Shown: positions 51,707 through 61,254, counted from the first letter of the stretch. The stretch is 64,000 nt of DNA from Phyllobacterium lublinensis (GCF_020164435.1 NZ_JAIUDQ010000001.1:372001-436000); one strand, 5' to 3'. A program made the numbers and translations. Notes: a model not told the origin generated them from the sequence alone.

Positions 51707-52153
51707 ATGGCACGCGCCATTACCGAAAACTTTCATGAGTACGTCGTGGAAGTCGAGTCCGAGACGCCTGGCACTTATGCTGCAATTTGTGGCCTAACCA
51801 CGCGCGGCATCAATCGGACATCCAATATGAGCACTTCGGAAGTCCCGGATTGTGACAACGAAGCCTTGCCGGCTGCCGTCGAGCGCGCTGTGCAGTCGCA
51901 GGAGGTCACTATCAGCGGTTCTGGTGTGTGGGCCTCGCAAAGCCACGAAATGATGATGGACTGGTGGTACTCAGGAGCCACCAAGAACATTCGCATCAAG
52001 CACACCAAGGCTGCAGTTGGCGATACCGAGATCGAATCCGGTGCCGCCTATCTGGTGAACCTTAATCATGCTGTTAATCGCGGCGAGAAGGTCACAGCCG
52101 AGATTGAAGTCCAGTTCGATGGACTCCCGACGCGTACCGCCAAGGCTGCTTGA
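51707..52153 (+). CDS. Major tail tube protein
   Basis: 148 residues: VEVESETPGTYAAICGLTTR, TSEVPDCDNEALPA, and a C-terminal TAEIEVQFDGLPTR. The size, position after the DUF3168 gene, and strong ribosome-site (GGAGAAAG) match siphovirus tail-tube proteins related to GTA gp9. Confidence 0.87.
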   Translation: MARAITENFHEYVVEVESETPGTYAAICGLTTRGINRTSNMSTSEVPDCDNEALPAAVERAVQSQEVTISGSGVWASQSHEMMMDWWYSGATKNIRIKHTKAAVGDTEIESGAAYLVNLNHAVNRGEKVTAEIEVQFDGLPTRTAKAA

Positions 52154-52524
52154 TGCGGCAGGGTAAGGAGATCGTTTGGCCTGGAGGTGAGCACACCTTC
52201 ATGCTGAACATCGGCGAGCTGCGGGCGTTGGAGCAAAAGACCAACGCGGGCGCCTTCGTCACGATGACGCGGCTGATCTCGTCCCAGTGGAAGATCGACG
52301 ATGTAATATCGACGATCCGCCTCGGCCTGGTGGGAGGGGGCATGTCGGAAAGGGATGCCCGTACTTTGGTCGACCACGCGTTCGATCTCGCCAGCGCCTA
52401 CAAACTGGCGATCACGGCGGCTGTTATCCTCGAACATTCGCTGATGTGGGATGCAAACGACACGCCGGGGGAGCTGGCAGCGGGCGAGGGGAACGAGACC
52501 CGGACCCGCTCCCATACGGAATGA
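52153..52524 (+). CDS. Tail assembly chaperone, GTA TAC family (gp10-like)
   Basis: 123 residues: EIVWPGGEHTFMLNIGELRA then LEQKTNAGAFVTMTRLI, the GTA tail-tube chaperone family. Coupled to the tube gene (TGATG) and to the next short gene (ATGA). Confidence 0.85.
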   Translation: MRQGKEIVWPGGEHTFMLNIGELRALEQKTNAGAFVTMTRLISSQWKIDDVISTIRLGLVGGGMSERDARTLVDHAFDLASAYKLAITAAVILEHSLMWDANDTPGELAAGEGNETRTRSHTE

Positions 52525-52709
52525 CGCGGTGGTCGGGCTACTATGCCGCCGGCGCGGCCATGGGCTTCTCTCCCAGGCAAATTGACGAGATGTCGCTGTG
52601 GGAGTTTGGTGCTGTGATTGACGGCTACAAAAGAGCCAATGGTGTCGAGGAAGCACCACCCACGATGGCAGACGATCGCCTTTCGGAACTTGGCATTGTC
52701 GGATTTTGA
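52521..52709 (+). CDS. Second tail assembly chaperone (GTA-like, 62 aa)
   Basis: SGYYAAGAAMGFSPRQIDEM and SLWEFGAVIDGYKRA match the small phage tail assembly chaperone of GTA-like tails. Overlaps the previous gene by four bases (ATGA), so translation reinitiates rather than shifting frame as in lambda G/GT. Confidence 0.82.
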   Translation: MTRWSGYYAAGAAMGFSPRQIDEMSLWEFGAVIDGYKRANGVEEAPPTMADDRLSELGIVGF

Positions 52710-52731
52710 TCCTTTATGAACGGATTTTGTA

Positions 52732-54831
52732 ATGGCCGATGAAACCGCTAACCGATTGCTTGTGCGCATTGAGGCGTCGCAGGCCAGATTTGAAAAGCAG
52801 ATGGCTGCCATTGCCAAATCCGCTGCCGGTGGGGCCGACAAGATCGAGCATAGCTTCAAACGGGCAAACGACAATGCTGCCAAATCCGTTGGTGCGACAC
52901 GTGCCGCGGTGTCGAACCTTTCGTTCCAGCTGAACGATATCGCGCAGGGGCTGGCCTCCGGAACTTCGCCGTTCACGATCATGGTGCAACAGGGCAGTCA
53001 GGTCACGCAAGCGCTTCAGGGTGCGGGCGGCGGTGTCGTCGGTGCCGTCAAAGCATTGGGCGGGGCATTCACCACAATGCTCAATCCGGTTTCCCTTGCC
53101 ACGTTCGCGCTGATAGGACTCGGCGGTGCAGCCATTCAGTGGCTGACTTCTACGGGCGACAAGCTGCCAGACGTCCAGAAGCTGCTGGAAGAGCATGCTC
53201 GGCTGATATCGGAGATCGAGAAAGCATATGGCGGAGCCAAGCTTGCGAACACCGATTACACCGAGACGGCGCGTGCCAATCTCGACAAGCAGATTGCAGA
53301 CCAGAACAAGGCGCTCGATGCCGCGCGCAAGGCTGCAGAAAAACAGGTGCAACAGCAGACGCAAACTGCAACTCCGACACTGACTGGATTTGAATTTTCT
53401 GGGGTCGCCGAACGTTTCAAACCATTTGAGGATGCGATAGTGCGCCTCAATCAGCAGATCAAAGAGGGAAAGCCAGATTATGATGCGTTTTACGCGTCCA
53501 TCCGCAAAATCGCCGAAGGCGACAATACGGGCAAACTCGAAGGGCTCCGCCAGCAGCTGATCGGGATCACCTCGGATGCAGCCAGCGCCACGCAGGCTAT
53601 TTCCCAGCAAGCATCGTCGGTTTCCAACTCGCAGATTGCATATGGTCAGCTTGCCGATGCGATCAAGAACATTGACGCCGGCACCGCGCGCGGAGAGCTG
53701 GAAAGGCTGGAAGTGCAGGCAAAAGCTGGCACAACGACCATAGCTCAGATCGAGCAAACGCTTCGGGAATTGTCGCACGCCAATCCGGATATGTCGGGAC
53801 CGCTTGGCGCGCTGCAGAGGCTCTTTGATGCTGCGATCAAGACGAACGAAGCCATCGCCAACATCAATCGGGATGGCATGGGCGGGCGTATCACCGGTCC
53901 ACAGCCTTTGAAGGATCTGAATTTCTCCCAACGGTTCGGCTTCGACGTGCCAGGGCTGGATGCTGCGAATAAAAAGATCGATCGCGAGGCCAAACCAAAG
54001 CGGGAAAAAAAGGACCGCGAAGACGAATACGAGCGCTTCACGCGTCGGTTGCGCGAACAGACGGCCGCCACCGAGGAAGAGTACAACGCTCAATCACAGC
54101 TCAATCCGCTGATTGACGACTATGGTTATGCGATGGAGGCCGCGAGGCTCTATCAGGAGGGCCTCAATGCCGCCAAACAAGCTGGCCTTAATCTCTCTCC
54201 TGCCGAACAGGAAGCGCTCAAACAGACGACCGATGGGTTAGCAGCGCTTCGAGCCGAACAAGAACGCCTTTCGGAAGAGCAGGGGAAGGTAAAACAGTCG
54301 TTTCAGGATTGGAACAACACCGCCAAGGATGCTGTTGGTGGCCTTATCTCGGATCTGACAAGCGGGAAGAGTGCAGCTGAATCCTTCGCCAATGCGCTTA
54401 AGAAAATCGCTGATCAGCTGATCGAAGTGAGCCTGAATTCTCTCTTTGATCCTAAGGGCGGGCTGATTGGAAGCTCGGGCGGTGGCTTTAACCTCCTCTC
54501 GTTGTTCGGTCTCGGGGCTAGCTCTGGCATCCCTGCTTTTGCATCCGGTACGAACAACGCGCCGGGCGGACTTGCCCTCGTCGGTGAACGGGGCCCGGAA
54601 CTTGTTAATCTGCCGAAAGGCTCGCAGGTGATACCGAGCGTACCCTCGATGAAGGCGCTCGGTCGCGGTGGCGCAGTAAATGTCACCTACGCGCCTCAGA
54701 ACAATTTCCAGGGCACGAGTGCTGAACTTGCTCAGTTTCGCAGGGAGCAGCTGAGGGACAGGCAGGAATTCTCCGCACGTGTCGTCGATACTGTACGCCG
54801 CGCTCAGAAGACGCGAAATCTCAAGAAGTAG
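52732..54831 (+). CDS. Tail tape measure protein
   Basis: 699 residues. N-terminal helical RIEASQARFEKQMAAIAKSA, a hydrophobic segment (LNPVSLATFALIGLGGAAIQW), long coiled coils (ARANLDKQIADQNKALDAAR, ERFTRRLREQTAATEEEYNA) and a C-terminal GGLALVGERGPELVNLPKGS that is common in siphoviral tape measures. A length of about 700 implies a tail of roughly 100 nm by the usual 0.15 nm per residue rule; this is only a rule of thumb. Confidence 0.93.
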   Translation: MADETANRLLVRIEASQARFEKQMAAIAKSAAGGADKIEHSFKRANDNAAKSVGATRAAVSNLSFQLNDIAQGLASGTSPFTIMVQQGSQVTQALQGAGGGVVGAVKALGGAFTTMLNPVSLATFALIGLGGAAIQWLTSTGDKLPDVQKLLEEHARLISEIEKAYGGAKLANTDYTETARANLDKQIADQNKALDAARKAAEKQVQQQTQTATPTLTGFEFSGVAERFKPFEDAIVRLNQQIKEGKPDYDAFYASIRKIAEGDNTGKLEGLRQQLIGITSDAASATQAISQQASSVSNSQIAYGQLADAIKNIDAGTARGELERLEVQAKAGTTTIAQIEQTLRELSHANPDMSGPLGALQRLFDAAIKTNEAIANINRDGMGGRITGPQPLKDLNFSQRFGFDVPGLDAANKKIDREAKPKREKKDREDEYERFTRRLREQTAATEEEYNAQSQLNPLIDDYGYAMEAARLYQEGLNAAKQAGLNLSPAEQEALKQTTDGLAALRAEQERLSEEQGKVKQSFQDWNNTAKDAVGGLISDLTSGKSAAESFANALKKIADQLIEVSLNSLFDPKGGLIGSSGGGFNLLSLFGLGASSGIPAFASGTNNAPGGLALVGERGPELVNLPKGSQVIPSVPSMKALGRGGAVNVTYAPQNNFQGTSAELAQFRREQLRDRQEFSARVVDTVRRAQKTRNLKK

Positions 54832-54840
54832 CAGGACAAG

Positions 54841-55473
54841 ATGGCGATCACGTTTCCGCTTTCGAGCGACTTCCTACATGACTTCCCCGGCTGGACACTT
54901 GATTTCGAACTCATGTGGCGTCAGGAGCAAAGCCGTTCCGCCGGTGGTCGAACCGTGGTCAAGGATCTCGGTTCGCCGCTCTGGAAGATGACGGTTCAGT
55001 CAAAGCCTCTCCAGCGTCAGGTTCTCGACACCTGGCGGGCACGTTTCAACGTGCTCGAAAATGGTCTCAATCAGTTCTACGCTTTTCCAAAAAGTCGGTG
55101 CTACCCAATCGCTTATCCGGCCGGTGTTGGAATGGGAGTCGTCACGGGTGCCCAGATCGACACCATGGACGCAAGCCGCAAGGCGATCCGGATTAAGAAC
55201 CTCCCCGCCGGCTACACCGGCAAAGTCGGTGATTACATTCAGATCGGCACCAACAGCCTGCACCAAGTGGCGGAAGATTTCACAGCAAGTGGTGCTGGTC
55301 TGACACCCTTGTTCGAAATCCGCCCGCATCTTTGGCCGGCGGCGGCTGTCAATGACGCTGTGAAGGTTACGCGCCCGTCGTGTCTGATGACGCTTGTTCC
55401 TGGCTCATTATCGAGCACGGCTGAGTTGAATGGGTTCGGCTCGATTACGTTTCAGGCCATGGAGAGCCGCTGA
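54841..55473 (+). CDS. Distal tail/baseplate protein (by synteny)
   Basis: 210 residues: FPLSSDFLHDFPGWTLDFEL, LQRQVLDTWRARFNVLENGL then NQFYAFPKSR, and FGSITFQAMESR at the end. Position after the tape measure and beta-rich composition fit a distal tail (Dit-like) protein. Overlaps the next gene by one base. Confidence 0.75.
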   Translation: MAITFPLSSDFLHDFPGWTLDFELMWRQEQSRSAGGRTVVKDLGSPLWKMTVQSKPLQRQVLDTWRARFNVLENGLNQFYAFPKSRCYPIAYPAGVGMGVVTGAQIDTMDASRKAIRIKNLPAGYTGKVGDYIQIGTNSLHQVAEDFTASGAGLTPLFEIRPHLWPAAAVNDAVKVTRPSCLMTLVPGSLSSTAELNGFGSITFQAMESR

Positions 55474-56150
55474 TGCGAAATATCTCGGCTGGCAACCTTG
55501 CCCTGATACAGGCGCGTAGAATTGTTGCGCGTGACTTTCTCTGGCTCAAAGCGCGCGCCATCGGGACCGGCGTACCCTTCAATTATGGGTTTTGGTCTGG
55601 TGTGGGTGATGTCCAGGTGCAGGTTGTGAATCCTGATACTGGCCTTGCCAACACGCGCAACTTCGAGGGTTCGGGCAGCCTGATCCAGATCAGTGACATC
55701 CCGCTCGTTGCCAATATCACAGTTCAGCAGGTGTCAATTTCAATGTCGCAACTCGATCCCGGTGTCGAGAACATCGTGCGCGGTTACGACTTAAAGCAAG
55801 CTGGCGTCGAGATTTATCGCGGCTTGTTTGACGTTGCCAGCAGGGAGCTCCTCGTGCCGGCGCTCTGCCGTTTCGTCGGGTTCGTGGATTCGGTAACGAT
55901 CAATACGCCGGAAGAAAACGGCGACGGCGGCATTGAGCTTGCATGTGTCAGCCACACACAGGAAATGACGCGCGCCAATCCAGACACCCGCTCGAACGAT
56001 AGCCAAAAGAGGCGCAGCGCCACTGACAACTTTTTTCAGGATGTAACGACTGTCGGCGAGACAGAATTCTTCTGGGGAGCCAAGCAAGGCAAGATAACGA
56101 CAAAGGCATCCAACCGGCTCAACACCGCAATCGTGTTGAGGGGCATGTGA
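55473..56150 (+). CDS. Baseplate hub-like protein (by synteny)
   Basis: 225 residues. Starts SAGNLALIQARRIVARDFLW, contains GTGVPFNYGFWSGVGDVQVQ and VNITVQQ-type beta strands, and ends with LACVSHTQEMTRANPDTRSN. It occupies the GTA gp12-gp13 position. Its stop overlaps the GNAT start (GTGA). Confidence 0.72.
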   Translation: MRNISAGNLALIQARRIVARDFLWLKARAIGTGVPFNYGFWSGVGDVQVQVVNPDTGLANTRNFEGSGSLIQISDIPLVANITVQQVSISMSQLDPGVENIVRGYDLKQAGVEIYRGLFDVASRELLVPALCRFVGFVDSVTINTPEENGDGGIELACVSHTQEMTRANPDTRSNDSQKRRSATDNFFQDVTTVGETEFFWGAKQGKITTKASNRLNTAIVLRGM

Positions 56151-56581
56151 TTAGGCGCGCGGCTGCAAACGACAAGGCTCGTTGCCTTGTCCTGGCGCGC
56201 AATTTTCATGCGTCCAGCGGTTTGCCCATTCCCTTCTCACCAGCGCACGCATCATTGTTATTCGACTTGTGCCTCGCAGATGCCGATCGACTATGCTTGG
56301 TCCTCGATAGTGAGGGTGGGGTCCAGGGTCTTTTGGCTGCGCAGGCCGGCCCATTGCCGCTTGCACCCGTCAAGGCTGCCACCGAACTTATCTGGTGGAT
56401 TGAGCCGCATGCGCGGGGCAGGGCTGCCCTGGCGATGCTGGACGCTTACGAGGCATGGGCACGCGATCGCGGCTGCGTGTTTGCCAATATGGTCGGTCTT
56501 GGCTCCGACCCTTTACCCGCACGCCTCTACGAAAGCCGCGGCTATATCGCCGCCGAGCGCCATTATTCCAAGACTCTTTAA
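56147..56581 (+). CDS. GNAT-family acetyltransferase embedded in the tail module
   Basis: 144 residues from a GTG overlapping the hub gene's stop. GNAT pattern: the beta-4 strand ATELIWWIEPHARGRAALAM (pyrophosphate loop PHARGRA), then ARDRGCVFANMVG and PARLYESRGYIAAERHYSKTL. In GTA-type tails the equivalent slot usually carries an NlpC/P60 peptidase. It may acetylate a tail or host protein; substrate unknown. Confidence 0.8.
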   Translation: MIRRAAANDKARCLVLARNFHASSGLPIPFSPAHASLLFDLCLADADRLCLVLDSEGGVQGLLAAQAGPLPLAPVKAATELIWWIEPHARGRAALAMLDAYEAWARDRGCVFANMVGLGSDPLPARLYESRGYIAAERHYSKTL

Positions 56582-56603
56582 AAGCGCACACTAGGACAAG
56601 TAC

Positions 56604-59204
56604 ATGGCTGTATTTACCGGCTTGGCATCCGCCATTGGGGGATTGCTCGGCGGCACGTTTCTGTCTGGCGGTCTTAGCGCGGCACTGCTGAAAGCAGTCG
56701 TGGGAATTGGCCTCAGTTATGCCGCTCAGGCTCTGGCTGGCAAGAAGCCAGAGGCGGCACGGTTTAGCGTAAACGGCACGGTTCAATCAGGCGGCGATGT
56801 TGCCCGGTCGATCATCCTTGGACATACGACCACGGCCGGTTCACTCGTCTATGCCAATTCATGGGGAGAGTCGAACAAAACGCCCAACGCGTATTTCACG
56901 CAAGTTATTGCGCTTTCGGACGTTCCGATTACCGGTATCACCCAGCTTTGGGTGAACGGCGAGCCCGTGACTATCAACACCGCCGACTCGTCGTACATTA
57001 TGGGTTACCCCATTACCCAGTACGCAACGAGCAAAGGGAATCACCTCTGGATCAGGTTCCACGATGGCACGCAGACGACTGCTGATCCTTTTCTGACCGG
57101 TACGGTGTCGAGCGGCACGCATCCTTGGGAAGCCACCCGCGTCGGGCATGGCGTTGCCTACGCGATTGTCACGTCCCAGATCAACCAGGAACTGTTCACC
57201 GGCTTTCCGCAGTTCAAATTCGAAGTGCAGGGCGCAAGACTGTACGATCCTTCGCGCGATACGAGCGTTGGCGGGGCTGGTTCGCAGCGCTTTGACAATC
57301 CGGCAACGTGGGGCGGCGACGGCGACGATCTACCGGCCGTACAGATCTACAATCTCCTGCGCGGCATCACATACGCCAATACCTGGCTGTACGGATTGCA
57401 GGGGCTTGCTGTCGCACGTGTTCCTGCGGCCGATTGGATTGCACAGATCAACAAGTGTCGCGCCGACATTGCGGGTCCATCCGGTCCAGAGCCAACCTAT
57501 TACACTGGCGGTGAAATTGAGGTGGGTGCGCAGATCGCAGAAGCGATCGAGGCTATCCTGACGGGCTGCCAGGGCAAGCTTTCCGAGGCTGGCGGTGTTT
57601 ACAAGGTTCGGGTCGGTTCTCCCAGTTCTGCGGTTTTCGCCTTTTCCGATGCAGATATTTTGTCCACGGAAGAGCAGGAGTTTACGCCGTTCTTCGGCCT
57701 TGCCGACACCATCAACGGTATCAGTGCGACCTATCCGGAGCCTGCCGAGGCTTGGAACACCAAGACTGCACCTGCGCTTTACAACACGACGTACGAAGCG
57801 CAGGACGGCAACAGGCGACTGATGGCCGATGTCCAGATGGACATGGTGTATCGCGCGAGCCAGGTGCAACGCCTGATGAAATCTGCTCTTGCTGAGGCAA
57901 GGCGTGCACGCCGTCACACATTGGTGTTGGGCCCGGCGGCGTGGCCACTCGAACCGGGCGACGTGATTGTTTGGAATTCAACGCGTAACGGCTACGAAGA
58001 CAAGCTGTTTCGCGTCGACGGCGTGGCCGATCGCGGCAACCTCGATGTGATGATCGACATCACGGAAGTCGATCCATCCGACTACGATTGGGATCAGGAA
58101 ACAGATTATACGCCGCCGATCTTCGGACCAGTTGGTCCGGTTCGGCCGCAACCACAGCCCATCGTTGATTGGGCGGCAGACCCTGCCGTGGTGCTCGACA
58201 ACAATGGCAGTCCAAGAAGGCCGGCTATCCTGCTGACTTGGGATGGCGCGCAGCCCGATGTTATAGGTGTAGAGTTTGAGGTCCGCCTGGCATCCAGTCT
58301 GGTGACCGTCTATCAGGGCAGTACGCGCCAGCCGACTGTTGGTTCGATCATCATCAGTCAAGGATTGCTGCCGAATACCCTGTACGGTGTGCGTGGCCGA
58401 TACATCCCCGGCACGCCGAGGCCGGTTGAATGGTCGGCCTGGCTGAATGTCACCACGCCGAATGTGCTGCTTGGCTCGGAAGACATCTACGTCGATGACA
58501 TCGTTGATGAGGTGAACGAACAAATCGGGGAGCATTTGGAGTGGATTGGCGAAAGCACCCACTGGCCGCGAGATGAACTCGAGCGTCTAAATGCACTGGC
58601 GGCGAATGCCGGCGCTCAGTCAGCGCTCGATAAGTACGAAATACTCAAGGAAGTTGGCAACGTTAGCGCCAAGTATTCACGAGAAATACGGGTTGTTGCG
58701 ACCGCCACCGAGGCAGCGGTAATCCGCATTGAAGAACTGACGGTCAAGGTTGATACCGACATAGCCAATGCGATCGACTCGCTGTCCGCCAGTATCGCGA
58801 TTGTTGATGGCAAGGCGGAAGCCAATGCAGACGCCATTACGGCTCTAAATGTTTCGGTAGGCAACTTCTCGGCATCTGGGTTGTTTCGCGTTTCTGTCAC
58901 GGCAACCGAGTCGGGAGCGCTGTCGACGATTGGTCTTTCCGCCGCGGCGACGGGTGGCGGCACAACTACATCGGCGGCGTTGTTTCTAAGCGCCAAGACG
59001 GGTGGCATCTCGACGGTAACCATTCTGGCAGACAGGTTTGTAATCTCGAATGGTACTACGCCTGAGTTTCCATTCATCTTCCAGAGTGGCGTCCTGACCA
59101 TGAACGCAACGCGCGTGAATACCATCACGGCCGGAATGCTGCGCTCAAGCGATAGCAAGATGCAGGTCGATTTGACGAACCGGCGCATCCTCATTGCGGA
59201 CTAA
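56604..59204 (+). CDS. J-like central tail tip / host-specificity protein
   Basis: 866 residues. The N-terminal region has a hydrophobic GLSYAAQALAGKK, then the tip core (TGITQLWVNGEPVTINTADS, LRGITYANTWLYGLQGLAVA). An FnIII-like module (RRPAILLTWDGAQPDVIGVE, VRGRYIPGTPRPVEWSAW) lies around residues 530-640. A long helix DELERLNALAANAGAQSALD precedes a DUF1983-like repeat region (SASIAIVDGKAEANADAITA, about 690-770) and a beta-rich C-terminus (MLRSSDSKMQVDLTNRRILI). It plugs the tail and makes first host contact. Confidence 0.9.
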   Translation: MAVFTGLASAIGGLLGGTFLSGGLSAALLKAVVGIGLSYAAQALAGKKPEAARFSVNGTVQSGGDVARSIILGHTTTAGSLVYANSWGESNKTPNAYFTQVIALSDVPITGITQLWVNGEPVTINTADSSYIMGYPITQYATSKGNHLWIRFHDGTQTTADPFLTGTVSSGTHPWEATRVGHGVAYAIVTSQINQELFTGFPQFKFEVQGARLYDPSRDTSVGGAGSQRFDNPATWGGDGDDLPAVQIYNLLRGITYANTWLYGLQGLAVARVPAADWIAQINKCRADIAGPSGPEPTYYTGGEIEVGAQIAEAIEAILTGCQGKLSEAGGVYKVRVGSPSSAVFAFSDADILSTEEQEFTPFFGLADTINGISATYPEPAEAWNTKTAPALYNTTYEAQDGNRRLMADVQMDMVYRASQVQRLMKSALAEARRARRHTLVLGPAAWPLEPGDVIVWNSTRNGYEDKLFRVDGVADRGNLDVMIDITEVDPSDYDWDQETDYTPPIFGPVGPVRPQPQPIVDWAADPAVVLDNNGSPRRPAILLTWDGAQPDVIGVEFEVRLASSLVTVYQGSTRQPTVGSIIISQGLLPNTLYGVRGRYIPGTPRPVEWSAWLNVTTPNVLLGSEDIYVDDIVDEVNEQIGEHLEWIGESTHWPRDELERLNALAANAGAQSALDKYEILKEVGNVSAKYSREIRVVATATEAAVIRIEELTVKVDTDIANAIDSLSASIAIVDGKAEANADAITALNVSVGNFSASGLFRVSVTATESGALSTIGLSAAATGGGTTTSAALFLSAKTGGISTVTILADRFVISNGTTPEFPFIFQSGVLTMNATRVNTITAGMLRSSDSKMQVDLTNRRILIAD

Positions 59205-59224
59205 GCGGCAAGGATAGAAAAAGA

Positions 59225-59647
59225 ATGACCAACCGCGTCCTTATCGGGGATTTTGGTGGCGGTGATTATCGGCTTCGTGGCTCCAAGCCAGGATACGATG
59301 TCACCGGCGCACTTGACCCTGAAAGACTGGCTTTCGACAGCGCCTGGACCGACACAGCCGTAATTTACATGAAGGGGCTTGTAGCGGTTCCTTCGACACC
59401 ACCCTCTGGCTTTGTCCAAATCAACTTTGGCGAGACACTGCCAGCGGTCCCGTTTGTCATCTGCTTCAGGAAAATCGCAGGCAACGCCTATCGCATGGGA
59501 TCGGACGATTCTACGGCGACAGTGTATCGACCCTACTTTTACACGGTGACCACCACCTACATTCGTTTTTGGCAAAATGAATCGCCAACAGGCGGTGGCG
59601 GCAACGCTTATACAGCAGGCTATCTGATCTTGCGGAGTATCGTTTAA
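59225..59647 (+). CDS. Tail fibre paralogue 1 (140 aa)
   Basis: First of three tandem related genes. It begins TNRVLIGDFGGG---LRGSKPGYDVTGALD and ends in a beta-rich part with FYTVTTTYIRFWQNE. The shared start NR-LI--- followed by KPG-DV shows common origin with the next two genes. Likely small receptor-binding or decoration subunit. Confidence 0.7.
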   Translation: MTNRVLIGDFGGGDYRLRGSKPGYDVTGALDPERLAFDSAWTDTAVIYMKGLVAVPSTPPSGFVQINFGETLPAVPFVICFRKIAGNAYRMGSDDSTATVYRPYFYTVTTTYIRFWQNESPTGGGGNAYTAGYLILRSIV

Positions 59648-60024
59648 TGGTGAACCGCATTGTGGTTGGCGAGCACCCTACGTGGGGCATGGGAGCATTT
59701 GTCAGCAAGCCTGGTATCGACGCGATCAGCGCGAGCAAGTTCGATTTCATGTTTTCGACGATGTACGAGAACATGCAAATTCACCAAACCGGCTCGTTCA
59801 CCATGAACGGGACATACGGAGCCTACACAACCTTCTCTTGGCCAGACCTTGGGTATTTTCCCCTGATCATGCTGGCCAGTCCTTTGTATGAAATTCAGCT
59901 TGAATACCTGTCGACGGCTGCAGCCAGAGTGAGGCGGCTGGCGTTTGGCGAAACCTTCTCTGGCATAACGACGGAATCGAACGCGCCGCTGTACTATGTC
60001 GTTCTGAAGACGCAACTGCCATGA
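59647..60024 (+). CDS. Tail fibre paralogue 2 (125 aa)
   Basis: Begins VNRIVVGEHPTWGMGAFVSK followed by PGIDAISASKFDF. Overlaps the first paralogue's stop by one base and the third's start by four. Confidence 0.7.
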   Translation: MVNRIVVGEHPTWGMGAFVSKPGIDAISASKFDFMFSTMYENMQIHQTGSFTMNGTYGAYTTFSWPDLGYFPLIMLASPLYEIQLEYLSTAAARVRRLAFGETFSGITTESNAPLYYVVLKTQLP

Positions 60025-60464
60025 CCAACAGACTTTTGATCGATCCGAATGCCTTTCGGCTATCGAAGGCTGGCATCGATGTCCTGTCGGTCAGTTCCTA
60101 CGATTCGCTGCTGTTTGATTCTAACTTTGGCTCACCGGCCAAGTTCATCAAGGGCTCAGTGTCGGCGAGCCGCTCGGGAAGCGGGACAACGACCACTTCG
60201 GCCGCATTCGGTAAAACCTTCTCTGGTCCGCCGACGTGCATCATCAATTTTACACCCACATCGGGCGCGAGTTTTCCAGGCGAGACGTACCCGATCAAGA
60301 ACTTTAACGACAGCCAGACCCCGTGGAACAATATGATGTTCTCCTGGTCTCGGTTCAAAGTGAACGTCTTCACCGACCATATCGAATTCAGGTTCACGAG
60401 CTTTGGGTCGGCGGTGACCTACACCATCGATTACCTCGTCCTTGATTACAGGATTGGCCTCTAA
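60021..60464 (+). CDS. Tail fibre paralogue 3 (147 aa)
   Basis: Begins TNRLLIDPNAFRLSKAGIDV followed by LSVSSYDSLLFDS and includes VSASRSGSGTTTTSAAFGKT. The Ser/Thr-rich middle and C-terminal FTDHIEFRFTSFGSAVTYTI differ most from the other two copies. Confidence 0.7.
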   Translation: MTNRLLIDPNAFRLSKAGIDVLSVSSYDSLLFDSNFGSPAKFIKGSVSASRSGSGTTTTSAAFGKTFSGPPTCIINFTPTSGASFPGETYPIKNFNDSQTPWNNMMFSWSRFKVNVFTDHIEFRFTSFGSAVTYTIDYLVLDYRIGL

Positions 60465-60478
60465 GCAATGGGAAAACA

Positions 60479-60949
60479 ATGTTAATCAATCATGATGAGC
60501 GCGGGTATATTTACCACAGGCGCAACGAACCCAATGACCCGGAAGTGCTTGCAGTGCTGCTGGCAGAGGATGGTGCAATGCTCGTTCCTGGCATTCAGTT
60601 GCCACCGGTCGTGGTGCGCGACGACGAAGGCAATCCTATCATCGAGGAGGGCAAGGTAAAGCGGGTATCGCCTGGTTATGTCGAGCCGACTCACGAATAT
60701 CACATGGTGAAAGACGGCAAGGTTGTTGATCGTCCGCGGATTTCCGCAGGTGATGCCGAAATAAAGGCAGATGGCGTCGACGCTTATGTGGTGTCTGATC
60801 TGCCGGCCGGTAGCGTGATCCTGCTGGATGGCCAAGAGATTGCGCTGGACGACGGCACGCTCGAATTCACCACCACTGATGCTGGTACCTATGTCTTTGA
60901 GGCTGGGTTTCCGTTCGTCGACTGGCGAGCAAGGGTGGTGGCCGTATGA
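60479..60949 (+). CDS. Tail-fibre-region protein, unknown (156 aa)
   Basis: Acidic protein with ERGYIYHRRNEPNDPEVLAV, PTHEYHMVKDGKVVDRPRIS, and a small Ig-like end (GSVILLDGQEIALDDGTLEF). GGGAAAA precedes the ATG. Overlaps the following gene by four bases. Possibly a fibre accessory. Confidence 0.62.
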   Translation: MLINHDERGYIYHRRNEPNDPEVLAVLLAEDGAMLVPGIQLPPVVVRDDEGNPIIEEGKVKRVSPGYVEPTHEYHMVKDGKVVDRPRISAGDAEIKADGVDAYVVSDLPAGSVILLDGQEIALDDGTLEFTTTDAGTYVFEAGFPFVDWRARVVAV

Positions 60950-61254
60950 AGATTACGGGAAAGAAAGACCTAACAGTCGAAAGGCTGAGGGGTAGGGCGG
61001 CGGTTGACGCCGTGATGGTGCCGCGCATCAACGAGGCCATGGGGCCAAAGTTCGCGTTGTACCAAATGAAAGCAATGTTGGCCCAAACCGGATATGTGAT
61101 GAGCGTAGGCGATGAAGCCGACGATATCCTGACGCGTTTTTCGTCTACAGCCAAAACAGTGGCCATCCTCGAGACCGAGCGCCAAGCCCTGCAGGCTCGG
61201 ATCGACTCCGCCGCCACGGCCGCCGAAATCGACGCAATAGTCGCAGCCCTCTAG
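60946..61254 (+). CDS. Tail-region protein, unknown (102 aa)
   Basis: Helical: MKITGKKDLTVERLRGRAAV then DAVMVPRINEAMG and a C-terminal ERQALQARIDSAATAAEIDA. Coupled to the previous gene by ATGA. Confidence 0.62.
   Translation: MKITGKKDLTVERLRGRAAVDAVMVPRINEAMGPKFALYQMKAMLAQTGYVMSVGDEADDILTRFSSTAKTVAILETERQALQARIDSAATAAEIDAIVAAL

Noticed and set aside
52153..52709. Programmed frameshift between the tail chaperone genes, as in lambda G/GT
   Set aside because: The second gene has its own ATG overlapping the first stop (ATGA), and no slippery run is present at the join.
52714..54093. 459-codon minus-strand frame
   Set aside because: It is the shadow of the tape measure gene, which has the right position, length and C-terminal motif.
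59225..60464. Diversity-generating retroelement target
   Set aside because: No reverse transcriptase or template repeat is visible in the window.
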